A stretch of 64,000 nt of DNA from Ruegeria sp. THAF33. Lineage in GTDB: Bacteria > Pseudomonadota > Alphaproteobacteria > Rhodobacterales > Rhodobacteraceae. This document shows positions 17,247 through 26,935 of the stretch, piece after piece. The notes under the pieces were generated by a model. It saw nothing but the letters and a program-made list of their open reading frames with translations, did no database searches and was not told where the DNA came from. Numbering within the stretch: position 1 is the stretch's first letter; the number at the start of each line of letters is the position of its first letter. The position numbers and the translations under genes were made by a program. The DNA is taken from contig NZ_CP045385.1 in the NCBI RefSeq assembly GCF_009363615.1, positions 186,001 through 250,000 on the forward strand, given 5' to 3'.

Positions 17247-17987
17247 ATGACGCTCGTCTCGGTCGAGAATCTCAGTGTTCGCTATGGTTCAAACACTGTT
17301 CTGAGCCATGTGGACATGGCTGTCGAACCCGGCGAGATCGTCACCATCGTCGGGCCGAACGGGTCGGGCAAAACCAGCCTGTTGCGCGCCATCATCGGTG
17401 CGACCAGGCCAAGTGCCGGGCATGTATCGCTGAAACCCGGATTGAAGATCGGGTACGTGCCGCAGAAACTGCACGTGGATCCCACGTTGCCAATCTCGGT
17501 CGAGCGATTCATGCGACTGACCGACCGTGTCTCCGGCCGTCAGTGTGTCGAGGCATTGGAAAAAGCGGGCGTCCCGGATCTGTTGAAACGTCAGATGTCG
17601 CAACTGTCCGGCGGGCAGTTTCAGCGTGTGTTGCTGGCGCGGGCGCTGATCAACCAGCCTGACCTTCTGCTGCTGGATGAGGCAACCCAGGGGCTGGACC
17701 AGCGCGGATCAGCGAGTTTCTATCAGCAGATTGAGGCCGTGCGCCGCGAAACCGGATGTGCAATCCTGATGATCAGTCACGAATTGCACGTGGTCATGAG
17801 CGCCTCGGACCGGGTGATTTGTCTGAACGGCCATGTGTGCTGTGAAGGATCGCCGGCGGTGGTCGCTTCGGCACCGGAATACCGGGCCTTGTTCGGAACG
17901 GGAACAGGCGGAGCGCTTGCCCTGTACCGGCACGAGCATGATCACCATCACGACCATGATGCAAATCCTCAGGAAGCGGCGGAATGA
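17247..17987 (+). CDS. znuC: zinc ABC transporter, ATP-binding protein
   Basis: 246 residues from ATG 17247, which follows the zur stop by 2 bp; upstream in-frame codons lie inside zur. The Walker A (GPNGSGKTS), signature (LSGGQFQRVLLARAL) and Walker B (LLLLDEATQ) motifs are intact. It powers Zn2+ import through ZnuB. The C-terminus ends in a His/Asp tail (HEHDHHHDHD), a common metal-binding extra in this family. Its stop overlaps the znuB start by 4 bp (ATGA). Confidence 0.95.
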   Translation: MTLVSVENLSVRYGSNTVLSHVDMAVEPGEIVTIVGPNGSGKTSLLRAIIGATRPSAGHVSLKPGLKIGYVPQKLHVDPTLPISVERFMRLTDRVSGRQCVEALEKAGVPDLLKRQMSQLSGGQFQRVLLARALINQPDLLLLDEATQGLDQRGSASFYQQIEAVRRETGCAILMISHELHVVMSASDRVICLNGHVCCEGSPAVVASAPEYRALFGTGTGGALALYRHEHDHHHDHDANPQEAAE

Positions 17988-18784
17988 TGCTTGACGATTT
18001 CATGATGCGTGCAACGCTTGCAGGTATTGGCGTTGCGTTTGCGGCGGCGCCTCTTGGATGTTTCGTGGTGTGGCGCCGCATGGCGTATTTCGGTGACGCA
18101 ACCGCACATGCCGCGATTCTGGGCGTGGCCCTGTCACTGACCTTTCAGATGTCGATCTTCACCGGTGCGCTGGCTGTTGCGTTGATTATGGCGCTGACGG
18201 TCACTTTGTTGGCGGGTCGTGGCTATGCGATGGACACGCTGCTGGGGGTCCTGGCGCATTCCGCTTTGGCTTTCGGTCTGGTTGCCGTTTCGTTTTTGTC
18301 CGGCGTCCGCATTGATTTGATGGCATATCTGTTCGGCGATATTCTTGCGGTATCCCGTTCGGATCTGCTTGTGATCTGGGGCGGCGCGGCGCTTGTCGTG
18401 GCGCTGATCGCCTGGCGATGGGCTCAGCTTTTGACGGCTACATTGAACGAGGAACTGGCCTATGCCAGTGGGTTCGACCCGAGGCGGGAACAGTTGATTC
18501 TGACTCTGTCTCTGGCGGTGACCGTGGCTGTTGCGATCAAGGTCGTGGGGGTATTGCTGATCGCGGCGATGCTGATCATTCCCGCGGCGGCGGCACGAAA
18601 TCTGGCCCGCTCGCCCGAATCAATGGCGTTGATAGCGGCAGCAATAGGCGCGATGTCCTCGATTGCGGGGTTACGGGCAGCTTATGTGTTCGATACTCCG
18701 GCGGGGCCATCAATTGTCTGCGTCGCCGCAGTCTTGTTTGCCTGTCTCAGCGTGGTGGGGTGGCGAAGACAGGGCAGGGCGTGA
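17984..18784 (+). CDS. znuB: zinc ABC transporter, membrane permease
   Basis: 266 residues with about eight hydrophobic segments and the ABC-3 permease pattern (GCFVVWRRMAYFGDATAHAA near the start). It forms the inner-membrane channel of ZnuABC. It is translationally coupled to znuC by an ATGA overlap, and the transcription unit ends at a strong terminator 70 bp downstream. Confidence 0.95.
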   Translation: MMLDDFMMRATLAGIGVAFAAAPLGCFVVWRRMAYFGDATAHAAILGVALSLTFQMSIFTGALAVALIMALTVTLLAGRGYAMDTLLGVLAHSALAFGLVAVSFLSGVRIDLMAYLFGDILAVSRSDLLVIWGGAALVVALIAWRWAQLLTATLNEELAYASGFDPRREQLILTLSLAVTVAVAIKVVGVLLIAAMLIIPAAAARNLARSPESMALIAAAIGAMSSIAGLRAAYVFDTPAGPSIVCVAAVLFACLSVVGWRRQGRA

Positions 18785-18854
18785 TGGATCTGAGCTTGAT
18801 TGCGCTGACCAGGTAAACTCATTCGTTGTTCGGCACTTCAGGTGCGCACAGCAC

Positions 18855-18890
18855 AAAAAAGGGCCCGCACACGGATTGCGGGCCCTTTTT
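18855..18890. terminator. bidirectional intrinsic terminator
   Basis: GGGCCCGCA (18861-18869) pairs perfectly with TGCGGGCCC (18877-18885), with A6 before and T5 after. It can end znuB from the left and the purine operon from the right, as expected between convergent units. Confidence 0.9.
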
Positions 18891-18908
18891 GTTCCTTGAC
18901 GATACAGC

Positions 18909-19982
18909 TTACTGCGGAATTTCGCCTTCCAGCCCTTCAACATAGAAGTTCATGCCTGCCAGCGTGCCATCGTCAGCGGTTTCGCCTTCAGCCAGCCAGT
19001 CACTGCCGTCCTGCTTCTTCAGCGGACCGGTGAACGCGTGATAGCTGCCATCTGCAAGCGCCGCCTTCAGGGCCAGAGCCTCTTCCTTGACATCTGCCGG
19101 AACCGCGTCCGAAATCTCGCCGATTTCAACCATTCCTGCGCCGATACCGTCCCAGGTGTTGGAAGACGTCCAGGTCCCGTCCATTACGGCTTTTGTCCGC
19201 GCGATGTAATAGGGGGCCCAGTTGTCGATGATCGATGACACACGCGGAAGCGGTGCGTACTCGCTCATGTCCGACGCCTGACCGAAGGTGATCACATTGC
19301 CGGCTTCTTGCGCTGCTGCTTGCGGCGCTGTCGAATCGGTGTGTTGCAGGATTACGTCCGCGCCCTGCTCGATCAAAACGGTGGCGGCGTCAGCTTCTTT
19401 CGCCGGGTCGAACCACGTATAGGCCCAGACGATCTTGAACTCGACATCCGGGTTCACTTTCTTGGCGTGGATATAGGCCGAGTTGATGCCGCGGATCACC
19501 TCGGGGATCGGGTAGGAGCCGATATAGCCGATGATGTTCGACTTGGTCATTTTACCGGCGATGTGGCCCTGAACCGCGCGACCTTCGTAGAAACGGGCCG
19601 AGTAGACCGAGACGTTGTCGGCGGTTTTATAGCCTGTTGCGTGCTCGAACTTCACGTCCGGGAATTTCTTGGCCACGTTGATGGTTGGGTCCATGTAGCC
19701 AAACGAGGTGGTAAAGATCAGATCCGCGCCTTCCAGCGCCATCTGGGTCATCACACGCTCGGCATCTGGGCCTTCGGGAACGGATTCAACGAATACGGTT
19801 TCAACCTTGTCGCCAAACTCTTTTTCAACGGCCTGCCGGCCTTTGTCATGTTCATAGGTCCAGCCGCCATCGCCGACCGGGCCGACATAGACGAAACCGA
19901 CCTTGGTCTTGTCTTCGGCCATGGCCCCCGAGGCCAGACCCAGCGCCATGGCGGCGCTCGTCAGAAGTGTAGTGAATTTCAT
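18909..19982 (-). CDS. BMP-family nucleoside ABC transporter, substrate-binding protein
   Basis: 357 residues with a Sec signal peptide ending near LASGAMAED. The mature part is a PnrA/BMP-type binding protein (KVGFVYVGPVGDGGWTYEHD; IFTTSFGYMDPT). The family binds purine nucleosides. It is the last gene of a seven-gene minus-strand operon, 31 bp after its permease. Linkage with xanthine dehydrogenase suggests nucleosides or oxidised purines as substrate (inference). Confidence 0.9.
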   Translation of the reverse strand: MKFTTLLTSAAMALGLASGAMAEDKTKVGFVYVGPVGDGGWTYEHDKGRQAVEKEFGDKVETVFVESVPEGPDAERVMTQMALEGADLIFTTSFGYMDPTINVAKKFPDVKFEHATGYKTADNVSVYSARFYEGRAVQGHIAGKMTKSNIIGYIGSYPIPEVIRGINSAYIHAKKVNPDVEFKIVWAYTWFDPAKEADAATVLIEQGADVILQHTDSTAPQAAAQEAGNVITFGQASDMSEYAPLPRVSSIIDNWAPYYIARTKAVMDGTWTSSNTWDGIGAGMVEIGEISDAVPADVKEEALALKAALADGSYHAFTGPLKKQDGSDWLAEGETADDGTLAGMNFYVEGLEGEIPQ

Positions 19983-20013
19983 GTGTTACTCCCCAAGTTG
20001 GTACTGTTGGCCC

Positions 20014-20934
20014 CTAGTGTGAGGCATGGAAGGTCCGGCCCAGCGAGGCAGGTGCGCTGCTCTTGTCGGCCGAAAGGATCACAAGCACAAGGATCGTGAT
20101 GATATAGGGCGACATTGCCAGATACTCGACGGGAATGGCAACGCCCGCTGCCTGCAAATTAAGCTGCAACACGGTAATGCCGCCGAACAAATAGGCACCC
20201 AGCAGGACACGCCACGGCTTCCAGCTTGCAAAGACAACAAGGGCCAATGCGATCCAGCCGACACCGGCGGTCATGCCCTCGGTCCACTGCGGCACGCGGA
20301 TCAGGCTGATATAGGCCCCGCCCAGACCAGCGCAGGCGCCGCCGAACATGATGGCCAGAATGCGGATCTTGATCACCTTGTAGCCCAACGCATGCGCGGC
20401 ATCGTGGTTTTCACCGACTGCCCGCAGGATCAGACCAAGACGGGTGAATTTCAGCACCGCCCAGACGGCCGCCGTGATCGCGATACCGACATACAGGATC
20501 GGGTCATGTTGAAACAGGATCGGACCGACAACCGGAATATCGCTGATCAGCGGAATATGGATGTCGCCCATACTGGGGGGTTTGATCCCCACATAGCTTT
20601 GCCCCATCAACGCGCTGAACCCCAGACCAAACAGGGTCAGCGCCAGACCACTGGCCACCTGATTGGCCAGCGCAAACTGCGTCAGCAAGACGAACAGCAG
20701 CGATAGAACAGCGCCGCCGATCGCGGCAGCAACAAAGCCCAGCCAGGGCGAGCCGGTCTCGACCGAAATCGCGAAGCCGCTGATCGCACCGACAATCATC
20801 ATGCCTTCGACGCCTAGGTTCAGAACGCCTGCTTTCTCAACGACCAGCTCTCCGATCGCGGCCAGCAGCAAGGGGGTCGCGGCCACCATCAGTGAAGCGA
20901 CCAGAAGTACGGGATTGATTTCACCAAGGTCCAT
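20014..20934 (-). CDS. nucleoside ABC transporter permease (NupQ/BmpC-like)
   Basis: 306 residues with 8-9 hydrophobic segments. It contains the BPD_transp_2 pattern of nucleoside and sugar permeases (GVEGMMIVGAISGFAIS; RAVGENHDAAHALGYKV, the coupling-helix region contacting the ATPase). It pairs with the permease encoded just upstream, whose stop is only 3 bp away, to form a heterodimeric channel. Confidence 0.92.
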   Translation of the reverse strand: MDLGEINPVLLVASLMVAATPLLLAAIGELVVEKAGVLNLGVEGMMIVGAISGFAISVETGSPWLGFVAAAIGGAVLSLLFVLLTQFALANQVASGLALTLFGLGFSALMGQSYVGIKPPSMGDIHIPLISDIPVVGPILFQHDPILYVGIAITAAVWAVLKFTRLGLILRAVGENHDAAHALGYKVIKIRILAIMFGGACAGLGGAYISLIRVPQWTEGMTAGVGWIALALVVFASWKPWRVLLGAYLFGGITVLQLNLQAAGVAIPVEYLAMSPYIITILVLVILSADKSSAPASLGRTFHASH

Positions 20935-20937
20935 GGG

Positions 20938-22020
20938 TCACGCCACCTCGTTACGGGCCGCACGGATGCGGTAGTTGGTCAATAGGTCGAAGGCCAGCAG
21001 GAAGAACAGCAGCATGCCCTGGAACACCTGAATGGCAGCGGCAGGCAGGCCCAGCTGCGACTGCGCGATTTCACCGCCGATATAGGTCAGCGCCATCAGT
21101 CCACCGGCCAGCAGAATGCCCACAGGGTGCAGACGGCCCAAAAAGGCCACGATGATAGCAGTGAAACCGTAGCCCACGTTGAAATCGATGCTGACAACGC
21201 CTGAAGGGCCGGAAACCTCGAACATGCCTGCAAGTCCTGCAAGCGCGCCGGACAGACCCAGACAGAACAGGATCAACCGGGCCGGGTTCACACCCGCAAA
21301 TTTCGCGGCGCGCGGTGCTTCACCGGTCAGGCGGATGTGAAAGCCCAGCATGTGCCGGTTCAGCAGGACATAGGCAAAGATCACTGCGATCAACGCGGTC
21401 ACAACACCCCAGTGCATGCCGGATCCGGCGATCAGTTCGGCATTGTGCGCACTGTCATAGGATTGCAGATTGCGGGACCCCGGGAAGCCAAACCCTTCGG
21501 GGTTCTTCAGCAAACCCAGAGAAACCGAGGCCAGCATCTGCTCGGCCACATAGACCAGCATCAACGAGACGAGAATTTCGTTGGTGCCGAAACGCACCTT
21601 CAGGAAGGCGGGGATCATGGCCCACAACCAGCCGCCGAAGGCGCCGGCAATCACCATGATCGGAAAGATATAGAAGGCATCCAAAGGGTAAAAGGCCAGC
21701 CCGGCACCCGCACCGAAGATGGCGCCCATAATATACTGCCCCTCGGCCCCGATGTTCCAGATGCCTGCACGAAAGCCCAGCGACAGACCGATGGCGATAA
21801 GCACCAGCGGAGCGCCTTTCACCAGCAGCTGTGGGCGATAATAAAAGGCGAATTCACCAAAAAGAGGTTCCCAGAAGATGGTGCCGATGGCCTCAACCGG
21901 ATTCTTGCCCAGTATGGCGAACAGTACTCCGCCAAAAAACATCGTCGCCAAAACTGCAACCAACGGCGTTGCATAAGACCAGACCCTGGAAGGCTGAGGA
22001 CGTTTCTCCAGCACAATCAT
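20938..22020 (-). CDS. nucleoside ABC transporter permease (NupP/BmpB-like)
   Basis: 360 residues, multi-spanning, with the BPD_transp_2 pattern (GFRAGIWNIGAEGQYIMGAI) and the coupling motif RLTGEAPRAAKFAGVNPAR. This larger permease is the usual first partner of the NupPQ heterodimer. It lies 63 bp downstream of the ATPase gene in the purine operon. Confidence 0.92.
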   Translation of the reverse strand: MIVLEKRPQPSRVWSYATPLVAVLATMFFGGVLFAILGKNPVEAIGTIFWEPLFGEFAFYYRPQLLVKGAPLVLIAIGLSLGFRAGIWNIGAEGQYIMGAIFGAGAGLAFYPLDAFYIFPIMVIAGAFGGWLWAMIPAFLKVRFGTNEILVSLMLVYVAEQMLASVSLGLLKNPEGFGFPGSRNLQSYDSAHNAELIAGSGMHWGVVTALIAVIFAYVLLNRHMLGFHIRLTGEAPRAAKFAGVNPARLILFCLGLSGALAGLAGMFEVSGPSGVVSIDFNVGYGFTAIIVAFLGRLHPVGILLAGGLMALTYIGGEIAQSQLGLPAAAIQVFQGMLLFFLLAFDLLTNYRIRAARNEVA

Positions 22021-22083
22021 CAGCTCGTTCCCCTGACTTCTTCATCTTTTTTCAAATGCTCTCGCCGAAGGCGGCCCAACAGA

Positions 22084-23601
22084 TCAAACATGCGCCACCT
22101 CCATTCCGTGGGCACCGCCCATCATCAGCCCGATTTCGTCCACCGTCAGTCCGGTTGTCGGACGTGGCGCGCTCAGGCGGCCCTCGTTCAGCGCAGCAAA
22201 GCTGTCCGAGATTTCCATCAACTCATCCAGATCCTGAGAGATGCAGACAACCGCCGTTCCCTTTGCCGCCAGGTCGAGGATTGCCTGCCGGATCGACGCG
22301 GCCGCCGCGGCATCCACGCCCCAGGTTGGCTGGTTCACCACCAGCACATCCGGGTTTTGCAGCACTTCGCGTCCGATCACGAATTTCTGCAGGTTTCCCC
22401 CGGACAAGGACCGCGCCGCGTTGTCCGGGCCGGGTGTCCGGACGTCAAAAATCTCGATGATCTTCTCCGCAAAGCTCTTGGTCTCGGCCCATTTCAGAAA
22501 GCCGTTGCTTTCCAGACCCTCTCGAACGGACCCCGTCAACAGGGCGTTTTCGGTCAGGCTCATGTTCGGGGCGGCGGCATGGCCCAGCCGCTCTTCTGGC
22601 GCGGTCAACACGCCAAGTTTGCGTCGCGCGGTCGGGCCCAGCTTGCCGATCGCCTGACCGTTGAACTTGATCGCGTCAGCAGATGTCAGGATTTCACCGG
22701 ACAGAACGCCCAGCAATTCATCCTGCCCGTTGCCCGCAACGCCGCCAATGCCCAGAACCTCGCCCTTGCGGACGGTCAAATGCACGTTGCGCAATGCGGT
22801 GCCGAATTCTGACGGAGAAGGCACCGACAGCCCGCTGACATCCAGCGTCACTGCGCCAAATTCACGCCCCGAACGTTCCGGGGTTTGCAGGGCCGTTCCC
22901 ACCATCAGTTCGGCCATGTCGCGGGCCGAGGTCTCAGAGGGGACGCACTCGCCCACATTCTTGCCCAGACGCAGGATCGTGGCGTGGTCACACAGTGTCC
23001 GTATCTCTTCCAGCTTGTGCGAGATATACAGGATCGACGTGCCCTCGGACCGCAACTTGTTCAGCGTCTCGAACAGGATTTCGACCTCCTGCGGGGTCAG
23101 TACCGAGGTCGGTTCGTCCATGATCAGCAGTTTCGGGTCTTGCAGCAGGCAACGGATAATTTCAACACGCTGGCGTTCCCCAGCGGACAGATCGCCGACA
23201 GTGCGGAACGGATCCAGCGGCAGGCCGTAGGTTTCCGACACTTCGCGGATGCGCGAGGCCAGATCACCCATGGCGGGCGGGTTTTCCATCCCCAAAGCGA
23301 TGTTTTCGGCCACGTTCAGGGCGTCAAACAGCGAAAAATGCTGGAACACCATCGCAATTCCGTCAGCCCGTGCGGAGCGGGGCTCGGGCGGCGCAAAAGG
23401 CTGACCGCGCAACAGCATGGTGCCACTGTCAGGTTTCACCAGCCCATAGATCATCTTGACCAGCGTGGATTTCCCGGCCCCGTTTTCCCCCAACAGGGCG
23501 TGAACTTCGCCCTCTCCGATGTCAAAGGACACCTGATCATTGGCCACGACACCGGGATAGGCTTTGGTCAACCCTTGCAGGCTCAGCAATGGAGTGGTCA
23601 C
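22084..23601 (-). CDS. nucleoside ABC transporter, double ATP-binding protein (NupO-like)
   Basis: 505 residues with two ABC domains, as in sugar and nucleoside importers. The first has Walker A GENGAGKSTL, signature LSAGERQRVEI and Walker B LLIMDEPTS. The second is degenerate at Walker A (GVAGNGQDELLG) but keeps LSGGNLQKFVIGREV. It overlaps the xdhC stop by 4 bp, so import and purine oxidation are co-transcribed. Confidence 0.93.
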   Translation of the reverse strand: MTTPLLSLQGLTKAYPGVVANDQVSFDIGEGEVHALLGENGAGKSTLVKMIYGLVKPDSGTMLLRGQPFAPPEPRSARADGIAMVFQHFSLFDALNVAENIALGMENPPAMGDLASRIREVSETYGLPLDPFRTVGDLSAGERQRVEIIRCLLQDPKLLIMDEPTSVLTPQEVEILFETLNKLRSEGTSILYISHKLEEIRTLCDHATILRLGKNVGECVPSETSARDMAELMVGTALQTPERSGREFGAVTLDVSGLSVPSPSEFGTALRNVHLTVRKGEVLGIGGVAGNGQDELLGVLSGEILTSADAIKFNGQAIGKLGPTARRKLGVLTAPEERLGHAAAPNMSLTENALLTGSVREGLESNGFLKWAETKSFAEKIIEIFDVRTPGPDNAARSLSGGNLQKFVIGREVLQNPDVLVVNQPTWGVDAAAAASIRQAILDLAAKGTAVVCISQDLDELMEISDSFAALNEGRLSAPRPTTGLTVDEIGLMMGGAHGMEVAHV

Positions 23602-24533
23602 GCGCTCAGGTCCTTCTTCAACTCATTCTGCCGGGCCGGGCGCAGCAGTTGCGCTGCGACGCCCACGGCGATCATCTGCGGGTGTTTGCCCAGCGACGGG
23701 TCACCAATCGGGCAGGTAATCCGGCTTATCCGGTCGGGCGGATGCCCAAGAGCCGCCAGCCGCGATCGGAACCGCGCCCATTTGGTAGCCGAGCCGATCA
23801 GTCCCGCAAAGCGGAAATCGTGCAAAAGCAGCCTGTTGCACAGTTCTAAATCCAGATTGTGTGAATAAGTCAGCACAAGGTGCTCGGCATTGGGCGGTGC
23901 ATGTCGCACAAGTTCGGCTGGTTTCGTCGCTGGCAGATCGGTCACGCCTGCAGGAATCACGTCCGGAAAGCGCTCGGGGCCGGTATCGACCCAAGTGATC
24001 GCAAGATCGGGCAGGGGGGACAGAACATCCACCAGCGCCCGTCCGACGTGACCTGCGCCCCAGATCCACAGGTTTCGTGCCGGTTTATGCACCGGTTCGA
24101 TCATCCAGCCGTCGATCAGGCGTGGTTCGGGTGCAATGCCCTGACTGCGTGCTGCCGCCAGCACTCGCTTGACCGAAAGAGGCACGGCGCCACCGGATGC
24201 TGATCGTGCAATGATCGTATCATCCAGCGTTTCAACCTTCTTGAGATCATAGACTTCGCTGAACAACGAGACCGCTCCGCCGCAACATTGGCCCATGTCC
24301 GGTCCCAGCGTGTGATGCGTCAGGCGCGTGGCGACTGTTTGCGATCGTGCGGCCTCTGCGGCCTGGTATTCCAGCGTACCACCACCGATGGTTCCGCTTT
24401 GCCCGTCTTTCCAGACCAGCATCGCAGCACCCACCTCGCGCGGGGACGACCCTTTGATCCCGGCGATGACCACCCGAACCACTTTCCCGTGGGTTTTGAC
24501 CGCCTCCCTCAAAGCCTCAAGGTCAAATCCCAT
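23598..24533 (-). CDS. xdhC: xanthine dehydrogenase accessory protein XdhC
   Basis: 311 residues from ATG 24533, whose A overlaps the xdhB stop (TGATG). Motifs typical of XdhC are present: KGSSPREVGAAMLV, GTIGGGTLEYQA, DMGQCCGGAVSLF and the C-terminal Rossmann part FAGLIGSATKWARF. XdhC binds molybdenum cofactor, promotes its sulfuration and inserts it into XdhB. It belongs to the xdhABC-importer operon. Confidence 0.94.
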   Translation of the reverse strand: MGFDLEALREAVKTHGKVVRVVIAGIKGSSPREVGAAMLVWKDGQSGTIGGGTLEYQAAEAARSQTVATRLTHHTLGPDMGQCCGGAVSLFSEVYDLKKVETLDDTIIARSASGGAVPLSVKRVLAAARSQGIAPEPRLIDGWMIEPVHKPARNLWIWGAGHVGRALVDVLSPLPDLAITWVDTGPERFPDVIPAGVTDLPATKPAELVRHAPPNAEHLVLTYSHNLDLELCNRLLLHDFRFAGLIGSATKWARFRSRLAALGHPPDRISRITCPIGDPSLGKHPQMIAVGVAAQLLRPARQNELKKDLSA

Positions 24534-26935
24534 CAGATGCCTCCCTTCATCCTCTGGACCCCGCGCCAAACCTCTTCGGCCGTGGCCGGAGCGTTCAGGG
24601 CCGGGTATCTGTCTCCGCAGGCGGCAACTGCGTTCGACAGCGCCAGCCAGGCCGAGATCCCCAGCATGAAAGGCGGCTCGCCCACAGCTTTCGAACGATA
24701 GATGGTGTCCTCACGGTTTTCGCCATCCCAAAGCGTGACGTTGAAGATGTCCGGCCGGTCCGAGCAGGCCGGAATCTTGTAGGTCGAGGGCGCGTGCGTG
24801 CGCAGGTTGCCCGTGTCATCCCAGACCAGCTCTTCGGTCGTCAGCCACCCTGCACCCTGTACATAGCCGCCCTCAACCTGACCTATGTCCAAAGCCGGAT
24901 TCAGCGACGCGCCCGCGTCATGCAGGATATCCGTTCGCAGAATGCGGTTTTCACCGGTCAGAGTGTCCACCGCCACCTCGGTAACGGAAGCGCCGTAGGC
25001 AAAGTAGAAGAAAGGGCGACCGCGCCCGGCGATCCGGTCCCACTCGATCTTGGGCGTCTTGTAGAACCCGGTCGCCGACAGGCTGACGCGCCCCTGATAG
25101 GCCAGTGCGGCGGCTTCGGCGAAGGTGTAGCGCTCTTCTGAGACCGACACCTGCCCATCCGAGAACGTGACCGTCGATGGATCGGCCTGATGACGTTCCG
25201 CAAGATAGGCGGCCATCCGGTCGCGGATCGTGTCGCAAGCGGCCTTCACCGCCATACCGTTCAGGTCACTGCCCGAAGATGCCGCCGTCGCAGACGTGTT
25301 CGGTACTTTCGCCGTGTCGGTTGCGGTGATTTTCACCATCTCCAGCGGTATGCCAAAGCGCGACGCGGCGACCTGTGCGACCTTCTGGAACAGGCCCTGA
25401 CCCATCTCGGTGCCACCGTGATTCAGGTGGACTGATCCGTCCTGATAGACATGTACCAGCGCACCCGCCTGATTGAGGTGGGTCAGCGTGAACGAGATAC
25501 CAAACTTGACCGGGGAAAAGGCGATGCCCTTTTTGATTACACTGTTCTCGGCATTCCATTTCGCGACAGCCGCCTTGCGCGCGGCGTAGTCGCTGGATTT
25601 CAGCAACGCCTCGGTCATGCCGTGCAGTTCGAAATCGCTGACCTCCATCCCATAGGGTGTGGTGTTGCCGCCAGCGGGCAGAGGACGCACCGGTGCGTCG
25701 CCCATTTCAACGGCGCCGCGGCTGGTCAGGTCTTCGTGCGGATCGGGATGCCCCAGTGGTTTTTCCGTCGGTGTGCTCTCGGCCACAGCGTGCGCGGGTG
25801 CATAGTAATTCCGGCGGCGCAGCTCGACGGGATCCAAACCCAGCGCATGCGCGGCATGGTCCATGACCCGTTCGATGCCGACCATGCCCTGCGGGCCGCC
25901 GAACCCGCGATAGGCGGTGGCAGATTGGGTGTTGGTCTTCAAGCGGTGGCTTTCGATCCGGGCGTTCGGCAAAAGGTAGGCGTTGTCCGAGTGCAGCATC
26001 GCCCGGTCGGCCACGGGCAAGGACAGGTCCTGCGCCCAGCCGCAGATCGCATAGTGGAGGAATGAGACGCCCTGTATATGGCCATGCTCATCGAATCCGG
26101 CCTTGTACGAAATGCGGAAAGCGTGGCGCTTGCCGGTGATGATCATGTCATCGTCACGGTCATAGCGCATCTTGCAGGCCTTGCCGGTTGCGCGGGCGGC
26201 CACGGCGCAGGCCACTGCCAAAGCGTTGCCCTGACTTTCCTTGCCGCCAAACCCTCCGCCCATGCGGCGGGTCTCGACCCGGACGGCGTGCATCGGAACA
26301 CCCAGAGCGTCGGCCACTTTGTGCTGAATCTCGGTCGGGTGCTGGGTCGAGCTGTGCACCAGCATATCCGCACCTTCATTCGGCACGGCCAGCGCGGCCT
26401 GACCTTCCAGATAGAAATGCTCCTGCCCGCCCAATTCAAACGAACCTTCGATCACATGCGGCGCACTGGCAATGGCCGCATCCGCATCGCCCTTGGCATA
26501 GATGCGTGGACCATCTTCAAACCGGCTGTCGGCGGCCAAGGCGTCCGCGATCGTCAGGATCGGCGTTTCCTCGGCATAGTCGACCTTGCCCAATCGCGCC
26601 GCTTTGCGGGCGGCCAGATGGCTGGTGGCAACGACCAGGAACACGGGCTGACCGATATAATGCACCGTGCCGTCCGACAGCAGCGGCTCATCGTGGATCG
26701 AGGGCGAGACATCGTTGGCAAACGGCAGATCCTCTGCCGTCATGACCATCACGACACCCTCGGCGTTTTTGACAGCCGACAGATCCATTGCGGTGATCTT
26801 GCCCTTGGCGATCTGGCTCAGGCCAAAGGCCAGGTGCAGCGTGCCCTTGGGTGTCGGGATGTCATCCACGTACCGTGCCGCGCCCGAAACGTGCAAAGGG
26901 GCGGCGTCGTGGGGCAGGGCTTGCGTCACACTCAT
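24533..26935 (-). CDS. xdhB: xanthine dehydrogenase, molybdopterin-binding subunit
   Basis: 800 residues, the expected length for bacterial XdhB. It oxidises hypoxanthine and xanthine to urate at a molybdenum site. Cofactor and active-site motifs include [15 protein letters not shown] and the glutamate loop [11 protein letters not shown] near the C-terminus; [13 protein letters not shown] is another cofactor-contact motif. It overlaps xdhA by 4 bp (ATGA) and xdhC by 1 bp. Confidence 0.96.
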   Translation of the reverse strand: MSVTQALPHDAAPLHVSGAARYVDDIPTPKGTLHLAFGLSQIAKGKITAMDLSAVKNAEGVVMVMTAEDLPFANDVSPSIHDEPLLSDGTVHYIGQPVFLVVATSHLAARKAARLGKVDYAEETPILTIADALAADSRFEDGPRIYAKGDADAAIASAPHVIEGSFELGGQEHFYLEGQAALAVPNEGADMLVHSSTQHPTEIQHKVADALGVPMHAVRVETRRMGGGFGGKESQGNALAVACAVAARATGKACKMRYDRDDDMIITGKRHAFRISYKAGFDEHGHIQGVSFLHYAICGWAQDLSLPVADRAMLHSDNAYLLPNARIESHRLKTNTQSATAYRGFGGPQGMVGIERVMDHAAHALGLDPVELRRRNYYAPAHAVAESTPTEKPLGHPDPHEDLTSRGAVEMGDAPVRPLPAGGNTTPYGMEVSDFELHGMTEALLKSSDYAARKAAVAKWNAENSVIKKGIAFSPVKFGISFTLTHLNQAGALVHVYQDGSVHLNHGGTEMGQGLFQKVAQVAASRFGIPLEMVKITATDTAKVPNTSATAASSGSDLNGMAVKAACDTIRDRMAAYLAERHQADPSTVTFSDGQVSVSEERYTFAEAAALAYQGRVSLSATGFYKTPKIEWDRIAGRGRPFFYFAYGASVTEVAVDTLTGENRILRTDILHDAGASLNPALDIGQVEGGYVQGAGWLTTEELVWDDTGNLRTHAPSTYKIPACSDRPDIFNVTLWDGENREDTIYRSKAVGEPPFMLGISAWLALSNAVAACGDRYPALNAPATAEEVWRGVQRMKGGI